DNA of 64,000 bases from Nisaea sediminum (GTDB lineage Bacteria; Pseudomonadota; Alphaproteobacteria; Thalassobaculales; Thalassobaculaceae), in assembly GCF_014904705.1 (NCBI RefSeq), contig NZ_JACZCQ010000006.1, positions 496,001-560,000 of the forward strand, given 5' to 3'. Below the pieces are notes generated by a model. The model was given only the letters and a program-made list of their open reading frames with translations, was not told the DNA's origin and did no database searches. A program made the translations under genes and the position numbers. Of the stretch, positions 8,101 to 18,923 are shown in pieces; position 1 is the stretch's first letter; each line of letters starts with the position of its first letter.

Positions 8101-8706
8101 ATGTCGAAAAAGACCTTCTTCTTCCTCGTCTCCTTCCTCGGCCTCGCGCTCGTGGGCTCGATCGCCGCCGGCTACTGGCTGGTCAGCGGCGGGCGGATCG
8201 GCCAGCTGGAGACCGCGGATCTCGTCGGCGGCCCCTTCAGCCTGACCGACGAGACCGGTGCGACGCTCTCGAACGAGGATCTGAAGGGCCGCTACATGAT
8301 GGTCTTCTTCGGCTACACCTACTGCCCGGACGTCTGCCCGACGACACTCACCGTGGTGACCCAGGCGCTCGACATGCTGGAGCCCACCGTCCGAGACAAG
8401 GTCGAGCCGGTCTTCATCACCATCGATCCGGCGCGCGACACCTCCGCCGCGCTGGCCGCCTATTCGCAGCATTTCCACGACAAGATCCATTACCTGACCG
8501 GCACGCCGGAACAGATCGCCGAGGTCGCCAAGGCCTACCGGGTGTTCTACCAGAAGGTCGAGAGCGAGGAATTCAGCGACTATCTGATGGACCACTCGAC
8601 CGTGACCTATCTGATGGGGCCGGACGGCCGCTATGTCAGCCATTACGGCTTCAACAGCGAGCCAAGCGAGATCGCCGCAGACCTGACCAAGCGCATCGCC
8701 GGGTAA
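8101..8706 (+). CDS. SCO/SenC family copper-binding thioredoxin-like protein
   Basis: A 201-residue protein with an N-terminal membrane anchor (residues 5-28) and a Sco fold. The copper ligands CPDVC (CxxxC, about residues 76-80) follow FFGYTY, and the third ligand His appears in MDHSTVTYL (about 164). Sco/SenC/PrrC proteins deliver copper to cytochrome oxidase and can act as thiol-disulfide reductases. In Rhodobacter the homologue is encoded beside regA/regB; here it is about 6 kb away on the other strand, which may or may not be a functional link. Confidence 0.92.
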   Translation: MSKKTFFFLVSFLGLALVGSIAAGYWLVSGGRIGQLETADLVGGPFSLTDETGATLSNEDLKGRYMMVFFGYTYCPDVCPTTLTVVTQALDMLEPTVRDKVEPVFITIDPARDTSAALAAYSQHFHDKIHYLTGTPEQIAEVAKAYRVFYQKVESEEFSDYLMDHSTVTYLMGPDGRYVSHYGFNSEPSEIAADLTKRIAG

Positions 8707-8834
8707 AACCCGCCGATTTCAGCCCCTCCGGCACGAAACTTCTTCCGCATCGCGGGCGCGGCCCCGCTTGCCGGAAAATCCGCGCCGGACTAAGCTCCCG
8801 CTTCTTTTCGCCCTGCCAGACAAGGAGAGCGCGC

Positions 8835-9752
8835 ATGAGCTCCAGCCCGCGCATCAAGGGTGTGATGGCCGCCGGCCTCACCGCCTTCAACGACGATCTT
8901 TCGGTCGATACCGACCTCACCCTCGAGCATACCGCCTGGCTGCTGGATAAAGGCTGCGACGGCGTGCTGCTGTTCGGCACCACCGGCGAGGCGAACTCGC
9001 TCTCCGTCGAGGAGCGGCTGACTTTCCTCGACAAGCTCGGCGCCTCGAAGCTGCCGAAGGACCGCCTGATGATCGGCACCGGCTGCTGCGCCTTGCCGGA
9101 TACCGTCGCGCTGACGAAGAAGAGTCTTGAGATCGGCATCGAGCATGTCCTGATGCTGCCGCCCTTCTATTACAAGAACCCGAGCGACGCGGGCCTCTTC
9201 ACCCATTTCGCCCGCACCTTCGAGGCCGTCGGCAGCGACGCCATGAAGGTCTATCTCTACCACTTCCCGCAGATGTCCGCGGTGCCCTTCAGCCATGACC
9301 TGATCGGCCGCCTGCTGCAGGAATTCCCGGGCCTGATCTGCGGCGTGAAGGACAGCTCCGGCGATTTCGAGAACATGAAGGCGATGGCCGAGAAGTTCCC
9401 GGGCTTCGACGTCTTCGCCGGCACCGAGCGCTACCTGCTCGACGTGCTGAAGGTTGGCGGCGTCGGTACCATCACCGCGACCGGCAACGTCACGGTCGGC
9501 GGCTGCGCCAAGGTCTACAGCGCCTGGAAAGCCGGCTCGGCCGATGCCGAGGCGCTGCAGGAGCAGCTGACCCGCGAGCGCCTGACGCTGCAGAACTATC
9601 CGGCCGCCGCGGCGCTGAAGGAACTGCTCGCCCGCGAGAGCGGCAAGGCGAGCTGGCGCAATGTCCGCGCCCCGTTCATGCCGCTGCCGGCGGAAAAGGC
9701 CAGCTCGCTGGTCGCCGAACTCGACGCGGTGAACTTCGCGCTGGCCGCGTAA
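8835..9752 (+). CDS. Dihydrodipicolinate synthase (DapA) family aldolase/lyase
   Basis: A 305-residue TIM-barrel protein. The phosphate/pyruvate-binding GTTGE motif lies in LLFGTTGEANSLS, the catalytic Tyr is in VYLYHFPQ, and the Schiff-base Lys is in GVKDSSGD. Family members condense or cleave pyruvate-containing substrates (DHDPS, N-acetylneuraminate lyase, keto-deoxy-sugar aldolases). Sequence alone does not tell which; the motif YHFPQ instead of YNVP argues against a canonical lysine-pathway DapA. It is a single gene preceded by AAGGAGAGCG and followed by a strong terminator. Confidence 0.86.
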   Translation: MSSSPRIKGVMAAGLTAFNDDLSVDTDLTLEHTAWLLDKGCDGVLLFGTTGEANSLSVEERLTFLDKLGASKLPKDRLMIGTGCCALPDTVALTKKSLEIGIEHVLMLPPFYYKNPSDAGLFTHFARTFEAVGSDAMKVYLYHFPQMSAVPFSHDLIGRLLQEFPGLICGVKDSSGDFENMKAMAEKFPGFDVFAGTERYLLDVLKVGGVGTITATGNVTVGGCAKVYSAWKAGSADAEALQEQLTRERLTLQNYPAAAALKELLARESGKASWRNVRAPFMPLPAEKASSLVAELDAVNFALAA

Positions 9753-9777
9753 GGCACCGGCACATTTTCGGTGAGAG

Positions 9778-9810
9778 CGCCCCGGTCCCGGCCGGGGCGT
9801 TTTCTTTTTC
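9778..9810 (+). terminator. Rho-independent terminator after the DapA-family gene
   Basis: Perfect 8-bp GC stem CGCCCCGG (9778-9785) / CCGGGGCG (9792-9799), loop TCCCGG, followed directly by TTTTCTTTTTC. Located 25 bp after the stop codon of the DapA-family gene. Confidence 0.9.
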
Positions 9811-9838
9811 GGCCCAGCGGACAGGCGAAGGAAGGAAG

Positions 9839-10306
9839 ATGACCTACGATATCCTCCGTTTCCTGCACGTCATCGGAGCGACGGTCCTGCTCGGAACCGG
9901 GGCCGGAATCGCCTTCTTCATGGTCGTCTCCCACCGGAGCGGGGATGCGCGGCTGGTCGCGCATGTCGCCGGGATCGTCGTCCTCGCCGATACCGTCTTC
10001 ACCGCCAGCGCGGTGGTTCTTCAGCCGGTCACCGGCTATCTGCTGGCGCGGGAGGCCGGCTGGCCGATCCTGCAGGGCTGGGTCGCCTGGTCGCTCCTGC
10101 TCTACGTGCTGGTCGGCGCCTTCTGGCTCCCGGTCGTCTGGATGCAGATCAGGATGCGCAATCTCGCGATCGCCGCGCGCGATGCCGGAACGCCTTTGCC
10201 CGCGCAGTATTACAGGCTCTACCGCTGGTGGTTCGCCTTCGGCTTCCCGGCCTTCGGGGCCGTGCTCGCCATCGTCTGGTTGATGCTCACCCGGCCGTCG
10301 CTCTGA
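9839..10306 (+). CDS. DUF2269-family integral membrane protein
   Basis: A 155-residue protein with four predicted membrane helices (about residues 4-30, 40-66, 80-105 and 130-151). The pattern LRFLHVIGATVLLGTGAGIAFFM followed by a second helix ending in QPVTG is typical of the DUF2269 family, whose function is unknown. The ribosome-binding site is AAGGAAGGAAG. It is convergent with a DMT transporter (15-bp gap) and lies after a strong terminator, so it is probably transcribed alone. Confidence 0.8.
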   Translation: MTYDILRFLHVIGATVLLGTGAGIAFFMVVSHRSGDARLVAHVAGIVVLADTVFTASAVVLQPVTGYLLAREAGWPILQGWVAWSLLLYVLVGAFWLPVVWMQIRMRNLAIAARDAGTPLPAQYYRLYRWWFAFGFPAFGAVLAIVWLMLTRPSL

Positions 10307-10321
10307 CCGCCGACGTCCGCC

Positions 10322-11242
10322 TCAGCGCGCCCGGCGGCCGAGATTGACCAGGATCATCGAGGTGAAGACGCAGCCGACCGCACCCCAGATCCAGAGCGAG
10401 TGGATCTCGCCGAACACCACCCAGCCCCAGAACAGGCCGAACAGGTTGACCATGTAGGAGACCAGGCTGAGAAAGACCGGCCCGGCCCGCTTCAGCACCT
10501 CGAAATAGAGGATATAGGCGACCGAGGAGATCGCGATCTGGCCGAGCATGGCGTAGTCGGTCGGCCCCGGATCGGCCATCAGCGGATAGAAGCCGTCCGC
10601 CGCCAGCATCAGCGGCAGGGTGCCGAGCGAGGCGACGATCAGCATGCCGCGCGCGGCGGCGAGCGAATGCGTGCTCTCGGGCCGCATGCGGTCGCTGTAG
10701 ATCCCGCTGCAGGCATAGAGCGCCGGGGTGAGGAAGGCCATCAGCACCCAAGGCACCATGTCCCGGGACGGCAGGCTGGTTTCCGGCAACACCATCATCA
10801 GCGCGCCGACCAGCCCGAGACCGATACCGACGGCGCTGTTCCAGCGGAACCCCTCGATGCGGAAAGCGACGGCAAGGACGTAGCCCAGCACCGGGACCGT
10901 CGAGATCACCGTGCTCATCACGCCGGCCGGGATGTATTTCGCCGTGGTGATGATGTTGATGTTCGGCAGAACCAGGCCGATGAAGGCGGCGCCGAGGAAG
11001 AAGAGGATATGCGGCCGGTCGATCTCGAAGGGGATGCCCCTCTTCCAGCACACCAGAGTGAGAAAAATTGCCGCGCCGGTCGATTGCATCCAGGCATAGG
11101 CAAAGGGATGCACCCCGCCCATCGCCGCGATCTTGGAGAGCGAGAAAGAAAGCCCCCAGAGACAGCCGAGCAGCGTCAGCATGGCGAGCGGGAGAAGGAG
11201 CTTCGGGTCGATCAGCCCCTCGCGCTTCAGGTCATCTGCCAT
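10322..11242 (-). CDS. EamA/DMT-family transporter
   Basis: A 306-residue membrane protein with ten hydrophobic segments arranged as two EamA repeats, ending in a short basic tail (NLGRRAR). The first repeat opens with LTLLGCLWGLSFSLSKIA and closes with PVLGYVLAV, as in drug/metabolite exporters of the RhaT/YdcZ/EamA superfamily. It lies 7 bp downstream of the SLC13-type carrier on the same strand, so both may be expressed together. Substrate unknown. Confidence 0.88.
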   Translation of the reverse strand: MADDLKREGLIDPKLLLPLAMLTLLGCLWGLSFSLSKIAAMGGVHPFAYAWMQSTGAAIFLTLVCWKRGIPFEIDRPHILFFLGAAFIGLVLPNINIITTAKYIPAGVMSTVISTVPVLGYVLAVAFRIEGFRWNSAVGIGLGLVGALMMVLPETSLPSRDMVPWVLMAFLTPALYACSGIYSDRMRPESTHSLAAARGMLIVASLGTLPLMLAADGFYPLMADPGPTDYAMLGQIAISSVAYILYFEVLKRAGPVFLSLVSYMVNLFGLFWGWVVFGEIHSLWIWGAVGCVFTSMILVNLGRRAR

Positions 11243-11249
11243 GGCGGGA

Positions 11250-13031
11250 TCAGAACGGCCAGACGATCGGCAGCAGCGGCACCGCCACCGCGAGAATGAT
11301 CAGGTCGAGCGGCAGGCCCACGCGCCAGTAGTCGCTGAACCTGTAGCCCGCCGGCCCCATCACCAGCAGGTTGTTCTGGTGCCCGATCGGGGTCAGGAAG
11401 GCGCTGGAGGCACCGATGGCGACAGCCATCAGGAACGGGTCCGGGCTGACCGAGAGCCGCTCGGCGATGCCGAGCGCGACCGGCGCCATCACGAGGGCCG
11501 TCGCCGCGTTGTTCATCATGTCGGTGAGGAACATGGTCAGCATGACCAAAAGCGCGAGCACGAGATAGAGTGAGTAGCCGGAGGCCGCGTCCGCCACCAC
11601 GCCGGCGATCAGGCCCGCGGCCCCGGTCTCGTGCATCGCGGTGCCGACGGGAATCATCGCGCCCAGCAGGATGACGACCTGCCAGTCGATCGCCTCGTAG
11701 ACCTCGCTCATCGGGATCAGGTCGAGCAGGACCATGGCGGCGAGCCCGGTCACGAGGCAGACGGCCGCCGGGACAATCCCGGCACTGGCCGCGACGATGG
11801 CGGAGAGAAAGATCAGCGCGGGCGCGAGGATCTTCGGCCGCTCGAGACTCATCCGGCGCTGCGCCAGCGGCAGGCAGCCGAGGGCCGAGATGGTGCCGTA
11901 GATCTGATCCGCGTCGCCCTGCAGCATGAGCACGTCGCCGGCCCGGAAGCGCACGTCGCGCAGCCGCGTGTTGATCGGCGCCCCACCGCGCGCGACACCG
12001 AGCAGGTTCAGCCCGTAGCGCGAGCGCAGCCGGAGCATGGCGGCGCTGCGGCCCTCGATCCAGGCGCGCGGCGGCATCACCGCCTCGACCACGGAGAGCT
12101 GCGCGTCCTCGTTCGAATCCTTGGTCGCGTCGAGTTCCTTGGCGTCGACCAGTTCGAGGCCCTTCTGCACCGCCGCCTCGATCTGTTCGGCCGTGCCGTG
12201 CGCCAGCAGCAGGTCGCCCTCCGCCAGCGGCTCGCGGGTCAGGCGCCGGACCACGCGCTCGTTGCCGCGCAGCAGCGCCAGCACGGTCGGACGTCCGGTA
12301 TCCTCGTGCCGGTCGCCGAGGGCGAGGATGGTCTGGCCGATCAGGCGTGAGCCCGCCGGGACCCTGAATTCGGTCACGTAGCTGGAAAGCTCGAACAGCC
12401 GTTTGCCCTCGTCGTTGCCGCGGCGGTTCGGCACCAGGCGCACGCCGACAATGACCAGATAGAGGATCCCGGCCAGTGCCACGGCGAGACCGACCGGCGC
12501 GAAGTCGAACATGTGGAATTCCTCGCCGATGGCGTTGCGGCGATAATCGGCGATGATCAAGTTCGGCGGCGTGCCGATGAGCGTGATCATACCGCCGAGC
12601 AGCGAGGCGAAGGAGAGCGGCATCAGCAGCCGCGACGGCGAAAGTCCGGCCCGCCGGGCGACGGAGAGCGCGACCGGCATCAGGAGCGCGAGCGCGCCGA
12701 CATTGTTCATGAAACTGGAGAGAAATCCAGCGAGCCCGACCAGCGAGAAGGTCTTCGCGGTCTCTGAATCGGTGCGTTGGGCGAGCCGCTCGGCAATCAT
12801 GCCGACGGCACCCGAGCGCGTCAGTGCCGCCGACATGCCGAGCACGGCAACCACGGTGATCACCGCGGGATGGCCGAATCCGGCGAACGCATGCGCCGGG
12901 TCGACGACCCCGGCCGCCACCGCCAGCAGGAGCGCCAGAAGGGCGACGAGGTCGATCCTGTAACGGCCCCAGATGAACGCCGAGAGGGCGCCGAGGATGA
13001 TCGCGAGGATCGCTGTCTGCTCGAAGGTCAT
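11250..13031 (-). CDS. SLC13/DASS-type carrier with two central RCK_C (TrkA-C) domains
   Basis: A 593-residue carrier. About five membrane segments (residues 4-190) carry the sodium/anion-type signature with MNNVGALALLMPVA and GTPPNLIIADYR. A cytoplasmic middle region (about 205-385) holds two RCK_C domains, recognisable by RLIGQTILALG...LLRGNERV and MLRLRSRYGLNLLGVAR...RFRAGDVLMLQGD. The C-terminal membrane repeat has DMMNNAATALVMAPVA and GHQNNLLVMGPAGYRFSDY. This layout is common for putative sulfate, phosphate or dicarboxylate carriers (YbiR/SAC1-like). The substrate is not resolved by sequence. Confidence 0.88.
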   Translation of the reverse strand: MTFEQTAILAIILGALSAFIWGRYRIDLVALLALLLAVAAGVVDPAHAFAGFGHPAVITVVAVLGMSAALTRSGAVGMIAERLAQRTDSETAKTFSLVGLAGFLSSFMNNVGALALLMPVALSVARRAGLSPSRLLMPLSFASLLGGMITLIGTPPNLIIADYRRNAIGEEFHMFDFAPVGLAVALAGILYLVIVGVRLVPNRRGNDEGKRLFELSSYVTEFRVPAGSRLIGQTILALGDRHEDTGRPTVLALLRGNERVVRRLTREPLAEGDLLLAHGTAEQIEAAVQKGLELVDAKELDATKDSNEDAQLSVVEAVMPPRAWIEGRSAAMLRLRSRYGLNLLGVARGGAPINTRLRDVRFRAGDVLMLQGDADQIYGTISALGCLPLAQRRMSLERPKILAPALIFLSAIVAASAGIVPAAVCLVTGLAAMVLLDLIPMSEVYEAIDWQVVILLGAMIPVGTAMHETGAAGLIAGVVADAASGYSLYLVLALLVMLTMFLTDMMNNAATALVMAPVALGIAERLSVSPDPFLMAVAIGASSAFLTPIGHQNNLLVMGPAGYRFSDYWRVGLPLDLIILAVAVPLLPIVWPF

Positions 13032-13100
13032 GGCGGAGCTATAACGCTCCGGCGCCCGGCACGGAAGGGGAATCGCGGGACAATCTCGTCCGATACACGG

Positions 13101-14027
13101 TCACCCCCGGCGCTGGGCCAGCACCGTAAGCGCGATCCCCGCGGCGATGACGACAGCCCCGCCCCATGTCTCCCAGCTGTAGCGTTCGCCGAGCAGGATG
13201 GTGGCCACGACAAGGCCGACGGAGGCCGCGACATAGCCGATCTGGCTCAGCAGCACCGCGCCGCCGAGCTGCTGCAGGCGGAAGAAAAGCGGGAAGGTCG
13301 CGGCCGCCGCAACGGCCTGTGCCAGAGCAATGCCCGGTACCGCTGTGAGCGAGGTCGCCGGGATGGACCCTTCGACGATCAGCAGCAGGGCGAGGAAGCC
13401 GAAGATCGCCGCGCCATGGCTCCAGAAGGCGAGCACGTCCGGGGAGACGTTCGCGGGCCAGGCGATGCTGCGATAGACATTGCCGACGGCAAGCGCGATC
13501 GGCACCGCGAATCCGGCGGCGATCCAGAACGGCTCCGGCGCATCCGCTCCCGATCCGCGCGTCAGGCTGACGATGGCGGCGCCGATCAGGCCGACGGCGA
13601 TGCCGGCAAGGCCGAGCCGGTTGGCGGTCTTCAGCCCAAGCAGGGCCGAGAAGGCGAGCGTGAAGACCGGCGACTGGGCGAACATCAGTCCCATATAGCC
13701 GGCGCCCGCATGGGGGATGACGGCGAACAGGATCACATTGGGGATCACGAAGGAAACGAGCCCGCCGAAGATCGCGAACCGGACCACGCTTCGGTCCGGC
13801 CTGCGCAACGCACGGCGCAGGGCAAGGGCTGGAAAGAGGATCGCGGCGACCCCGAGCGAGGGGATCATCGCCCAGAGGATCGGGGATATCCCGGCCTCGC
13901 CCGCGAGCTTTCCGAGCGGGAAATTCAGGCCGACGAGGGCGCCGGTGGCGATCAGCAGGAGGGAGGGGTTGGCCAGCATCGGTATTGCGTGCGCGCCTTC
14001 CGCGCCGCGGTCAAGAGACTCTGACAT
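13101..14027 (-). CDS. EamA/DMT-family transporter
   Basis: A 308-residue exporter-like protein with about ten membrane segments in two EamA repeats (first from NPSLLLIATGALVGLNFPLGKLAGEAG, second after the glycine/aspartate linker near residue 150). ATG 14025-14027 was chosen over an in-frame TTG 27 bases upstream because GAAGGAC lies 6-10 bases before the ATG. It is divergent from a MarR-family gene, with short repeats in the gap, so MarR control of this exporter is plausible. Substrate unknown. Confidence 0.86.
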   Translation of the reverse strand: MSESLDRGAEGAHAIPMLANPSLLLIATGALVGLNFPLGKLAGEAGISPILWAMIPSLGVAAILFPALALRRALRRPDRSVVRFAIFGGLVSFVIPNVILFAVIPHAGAGYMGLMFAQSPVFTLAFSALLGLKTANRLGLAGIAVGLIGAAIVSLTRGSGADAPEPFWIAAGFAVPIALAVGNVYRSIAWPANVSPDVLAFWSHGAAIFGFLALLLIVEGSIPATSLTAVPGIALAQAVAAAATFPLFFRLQQLGGAVLLSQIGYVAASVGLVVATILLGERYSWETWGGAVVIAAGIALTVLAQRRG

Positions 14028-14136
14028 CGGTCTGTCCTTCACAAGGTGGAGCAAGTCGGATACGGTTAACTAATTCGACCATCGATATTCCGATGTCGGA
14101 TAATTTGATATCGAACTATTTGATGCAGGACGGCCG
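14028..14136. promoter_or_regulatory. Divergent promoter region with candidate MarR operators
   Basis: This 109-bp gap is AT-rich compared with its flanks. It contains the direct repeat ATTTGAT at 14103-14109 and 14118-14124 (15-bp spacing), the inverted repeat TCCGA-TG-TCGGA near 14090-14101, and small palindromes ATCGAT and GATATC. MarR-family proteins usually bind such sites between their own gene and a divergent target. The exact operator cannot be assigned. Confidence 0.4.
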
Positions 14137-14651
14137 ATGAGTCAAGAGCCCGCGCGAAAATCGCGTCCGCACGCCGCCCAGGGCGCGCCGCTGGAGGGCA
14201 TTCTCGAACAGTGGAAACGCGAGCGCCCGGACCTCGATCCGGGACCAATGGCCGTCTGCGGGGCCATTCGCAGGGCGAACGACCGGGTGCGCACGGCGAT
14301 CGAGGGCAATGTGGCGGAGGCCGGGCTCGACGGCGCCGGCTTCGACGTGCTGCTGACCCTGCGTCGCCAGGGCAAGGGCGAAACCCTGACGCCGTCGGAG
14401 CTGGCGAGCGAAATGATGCTTTCGACCTCGGCCATGACCAACCGGCTCGACCGGCTGGAAAAGCGCGGCCTGATCGCGCGCACGGCCGACTCGAAGGACC
14501 GCCGCAGCCTCAAGGTCGCGCTGACGGAAGAGGGTTTTGCGCTGGCGGACGGGCTGGTGGTGAGCCACCTTTCGGTAGAGGAAGACCTTCTGGCGCCGTT
14601 AAACGGTGCCGAGCGGGAAGAGCTGATGCGGCTTCTGGCGAAGGTGGGCGC

Positions 14652-14655
<4 letters not shown>
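14137..14655 (+). CDS. MarR-family transcriptional regulator
   Basis: A 172-residue winged-helix regulator. The DNA-binding core spans about residues 70-140: [14 protein letters not shown], then [32 protein letters not shown], and the wing [16 protein letters not shown]. This matches the MarR pattern, with the DxRR wing. It is divergent from an EamA exporter, the commonest arrangement for a MarR repressor and its efflux target. The gene end overlaps the convergent ugpC by 4 bp. Ligand unknown. Confidence 0.9.
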
Positions 14656-15722
<1,067 letters not shown>

Positions 15723-15732
15723 CCTCGGTTCC

Positions 15733-16575
15733 TCACTTTTCGGATTCGACGAGACCCTTCACGAACCAGCGCTGGAAGACGACGACCACCAGGACCGGCG
15801 GCAGCAGCGCGAGGATCGAAAGCGCGAGGGCCTTGTTGTATTGCGGGATACGGTTGCCTTCGAGGTCGTTGAGGATCTGCTTGATCCCCATGACGACCGT
15901 GAAATAGCTCTCGTCCGTGGTCATCAGGATCGGCCAGAGATACTGGTTCCACCCGACCACGAACATGATGATGAAGATCGCCGCGATCATGGTCTTGGAG
16001 AGCGGCAGCAGGATGTCGACGAAGAAGCGGAACGGCCCGGCGCCGTCGATCCGCGCGGCTTCCAGGATCTCCTCCGGCACCGACTTGTAGAACTGGCGGA
16101 AGAAGAAGGTCGCGGTCGCGCTGGCGATCAGCGGCAGGATCAGGCCGGTGTAGGAGTTCAGCATCCCGAGGTCGGAAACCACCTTGTAGGAGGGGATGAT
16201 GCGGACCTCGAGCGGCAGCAGCAGCGAGGAGAAGATGATCCAGAAGAAGACGCTGCCCGCCGGGAAGCGGAAATAGACGATGGCATAGGCCGCCAGCGTC
16301 GAGATGATGATCTTGCCGACCGAGAAGCCGAGCCCGAGCACCAGCGAGTTCTTGAGCATCAACAACGCGTTCACCTGCTCGGTGAAGCCGGAATTGTCGA
16401 ACAGGACCGCGCTGTAGGTCTCCCAGAAATAGTCCCCGAACCAGAGCTGCAGGCCGTCGCCGAGCAGGGTTTCCGGGCGGTGCGTCGAGGAGGCGAAGGC
16501 GATCCAGATCGGCAGCAGCAGAAAGAGCACGCCGAGGATCAGGATCAGATGGTCGAGCGGTTTGACATGTTTCAT
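15733..16575 (-). CDS. ugpE: Glycerol-3-phosphate ABC transporter permease UgpE
   Basis: A 280-residue MalG-type permease with six membrane segments. The cytoplasmic EAA loop is [25 protein letters not shown] (about residues 180-205), and the N-terminus [27 protein letters not shown] is typical of UgpE. The start at ATG 16573-16575 lies 14 bp after the end of ugpA. Part of the ugpB-A-E-C operon. Confidence 0.92.
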   Translation of the reverse strand: MKHVKPLDHLILILGVLFLLLPIWIAFASSTHRPETLLGDGLQLWFGDYFWETYSAVLFDNSGFTEQVNALLMLKNSLVLGLGFSVGKIIISTLAAYAIVYFRFPAGSVFFWIIFSSLLLPLEVRIIPSYKVVSDLGMLNSYTGLILPLIASATATFFFRQFYKSVPEEILEAARIDGAGPFRFFVDILLPLSKTMIAAIFIIMFVVGWNQYLWPILMTTDESYFTVVMGIKQILNDLEGNRIPQYNKALALSILALLPPVLVVVVFQRWFVKGLVESEK

Positions 16576-16589
16576 CGGCGTGGTCCCGC

Positions 16590-17468
16590 TCAGTAATGGA
16601 TGCGTTTCTCGAGCACGCGGAACTGCACGACGGTGAGCGCGAGCACGAGGATCATGAGGATGACGGACTGGGCGGAGCTGCCGCCGAGATCGGCGCCAAG
16701 GAAGCCGTCCTGATAGACCTTGTAGACCAGCGTCGCCGTGCCGCCGCCGGGCGCGCCGCGGGTCATGGTGTCGATCACGCCGAAGGTGTCGAAGAAGGCG
16801 TAGGTGATGTTGATCACCAGCACGAAGAAGCCGGTCGGCGCCAGCAGCGGCAGGGTCACGGTCCAGAACCGGCGGAAGCCGTTGCGGCAATCGATCAGGG
16901 CGGCCTCGCGGACCGCGCGCGGGATCGACTGCAGGCCGGCGAGGAAATAGATGAAATTGACGCTGACCTGCTTCCAGACCGAGACCAGGATCACGGTGAA
17001 GGAGGCGTCGAACACGTCGAGCTGCGGATTGAACGGCCAGCCGGTCGCGTTCAGCAGATGGTTCAGCGAGCCGATCGAACGGTCGAACAGGAAGGTGCCG
17101 ATCATCCCGGCGACGGCCGGCGCGACGGCATAGACCCAGGTCAGCATGATCTTGTAGGCCGACTGGCCGTGGATGATCCCGTCCGCCTTGACCGCGAGCA
17201 GCAGCGCGATCGCCATCGAGAGGAAGGCGACGAGCGCGGAAAAGACCAGCGTGAAGACGGCCGAGGTCGCGTAATGGGCGCTCGACAACACCTCGCGGAA
17301 ATTGTCGAAGCCAGCGAACTGGCTGGAAAGGCCGAACGGATCCTCCAGCATGAAGGACTGGTAGATCGCCTGCGCCGCCGGCCAGACGAAGAAGATCATG
17401 ATGATCGCGAGCTGCGGCGCGATCAGCAGGTACGGCAGGGAGATGTAGTCGAATTGCTGCCGTTTCAT
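16590..17468 (-). CDS. ugpA: Glycerol-3-phosphate ABC transporter permease UgpA
   Basis: A 292-residue MalF-type permease with six membrane segments, beginning with the UgpA-like stretch YLLIAPQLAIIMIFFVWPAAQAIYQSF. The EAA loop is RAVREAALIDCRNGFRRFWTVTLPLL, followed by PTGFFVLVINITYAFFDTFGVID. It lies between ugpB (75 bp away) and ugpE (14 bp away). With ugpE it forms the membrane channel for sn-glycerol-3-phosphate or glycerophosphodiesters. Confidence 0.92.
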   Translation of the reverse strand: MKRQQFDYISLPYLLIAPQLAIIMIFFVWPAAQAIYQSFMLEDPFGLSSQFAGFDNFREVLSSAHYATSAVFTLVFSALVAFLSMAIALLLAVKADGIIHGQSAYKIMLTWVYAVAPAVAGMIGTFLFDRSIGSLNHLLNATGWPFNPQLDVFDASFTVILVSVWKQVSVNFIYFLAGLQSIPRAVREAALIDCRNGFRRFWTVTLPLLAPTGFFVLVINITYAFFDTFGVIDTMTRGAPGGGTATLVYKVYQDGFLGADLGGSSAQSVILMILVLALTVVQFRVLEKRIHY

Positions 17469-17543
17469 CGGCGGAACCCCAAACGAGCCGGAACGGGAAA
17501 ACGGCGGGCGGAGAGCCGCCCGCCGTCTCTCGGGAGATGATGC

Positions 17544-18851
17544 TTACTGGACCGTCTTGGCGAAGCGGGCGAGCAGCTTGTTGGAGCCGTCCTCGATCGC
17601 CGCGAAGGCGTCCTCGACCGACTTGGTGCCGGCGAAGATCTGGTCGTATTCGCGGTTCATGACTTCGCGGATCTGCACGTAGTAGCCAAGGCGATAGCCC
17701 TTGTTCCACTCGGCGGACTTCAGGTTGAGCTGCTGGATGCCGACCTCGGCGTCCGGCTCGTCCTTGTAGTAGCCGCTTTCCTTCGCGAGCGTGTAGGCCG
17801 CGTTGGTGATCGGCACGTAGCCGGTTTCCTTGTGCCAGAAGAACTGGGTTTCCGGCTTGGTCAGGAACTTGAAGAACTGGGCGACGCCCTCGTTCTGGGC
17901 CTTGTCCTTGCCGGAGAAGGCGAAGAGGGCCGCACCGCCGATGAAGGTCGTGTAGTCCTCACCCTTGGTGATGCTGTTCCAGTACGGCAGGTTGGTGGTG
18001 CCGAAGTCGAATTTCGCCGCCGACTTCAGGCCGCCGAAGGAGCCCGAGGAGCCGAGCCACATGGCGACTTCCTGGTCGATGAAGGGCTTCTGGTTGTCGC
18101 CCCACTTGGTGCCGTAATAACCGAAATAGCCGGCCTGCTGCCATTCGCGCGCCTTCGAGAAGTGCATGCGCATGTGTTCGTTGTTGTACTTGATCTCGGT
18201 GGCGACGCCGTCGAAGCCGTTATTCTCGTTCGCCATCTGCAGGTTGTGGCGGGAATGGAAGTTCTCGGAGAAGATCCACGGCGTGTGCGACTGGCTGAGC
18301 GCGATGTAACCGGCGGCCTTCAGCTTCGGCGCGATGGTCTCGAACTCTTCCCAGGTCTTCGGCGGCTCGACGCCGGCTTTCGCGAGGGCGTCCTTGTTGT
18401 AATAGAGCACCGGGGTGGAGCTGTTGAACGGCATGCCGATCATGTCGCCCTTGCTGTCCGCGTAGAAATAGCGGACGCCGGCGATGTAATCCTCGGCGTG
18501 GAACGGAACGCCGTTCTCGTTCAGCAGCTTGGCGACCGGGTAGACCGCGCCCTTGGCATTGATGATGGTCGCGGCGCCAGCGTCGAAGATCTGGATGATG
18601 TTCGGCGCTTCGTTCGCCCGGAAGGCGGCGATGCCGGCCGTCATGGTCTCTTCATAGCCGCCCTTGTAGATCGGGGTCAGCTTGTACTCGCTCTGGGACG
18701 CGTTGAAGTCCTTGGCAATGGCGTTCACGGTCTCGCCGAGACCGCCGCCCATGGCGTGCCAGAAAGTGATTTCGGTCGCCGCGTGGGCGGCACCCGCGCC
18801 GAGCATGGCAAGGCCAGCCGCGGCAGCGAGAAGCGTCTTGGTTGCTTTCAT
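17544..18851 (-). CDS. ugpB: Glycerol-3-phosphate ABC transporter substrate-binding protein UgpB
   Basis: A 435-residue periplasmic binding protein with a signal peptide (residues 1-24, cleavage after AHA). The mature start ATEITFWHAMGGGLGETVNAIAKDFNASQ is highly typical of UgpB, as are PFNSSTPVLYYNKDALAKAG and the late GYRLGYYVQIREVMNREYDQIFAG. It is the first gene of the ugp operon, and the GDPD phosphodiesterase at 55.7-56.5 kb could process the transported glycerophosphodiesters. A possible Pho box lies 73 bp upstream. Confidence 0.94.
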   Translation of the reverse strand: MKATKTLLAAAAGLAMLGAGAAHAATEITFWHAMGGGLGETVNAIAKDFNASQSEYKLTPIYKGGYEETMTAGIAAFRANEAPNIIQIFDAGAATIINAKGAVYPVAKLLNENGVPFHAEDYIAGVRYFYADSKGDMIGMPFNSSTPVLYYNKDALAKAGVEPPKTWEEFETIAPKLKAAGYIALSQSHTPWIFSENFHSRHNLQMANENNGFDGVATEIKYNNEHMRMHFSKAREWQQAGYFGYYGTKWGDNQKPFIDQEVAMWLGSSGSFGGLKSAAKFDFGTTNLPYWNSITKGEDYTTFIGGAALFAFSGKDKAQNEGVAQFFKFLTKPETQFFWHKETGYVPITNAAYTLAKESGYYKDEPDAEVGIQQLNLKSAEWNKGYRLGYYVQIREVMNREYDQIFAGTKSVEDAFAAIEDGSNKLLARFAKTVQ

Positions 18852-18923
18852 AAGAAGGCTCCATCGGATGAATTACGAGCGCGTGACCCTATTCCCGCTG
18901 AAGGTCCGAACGGTGAAAGAACC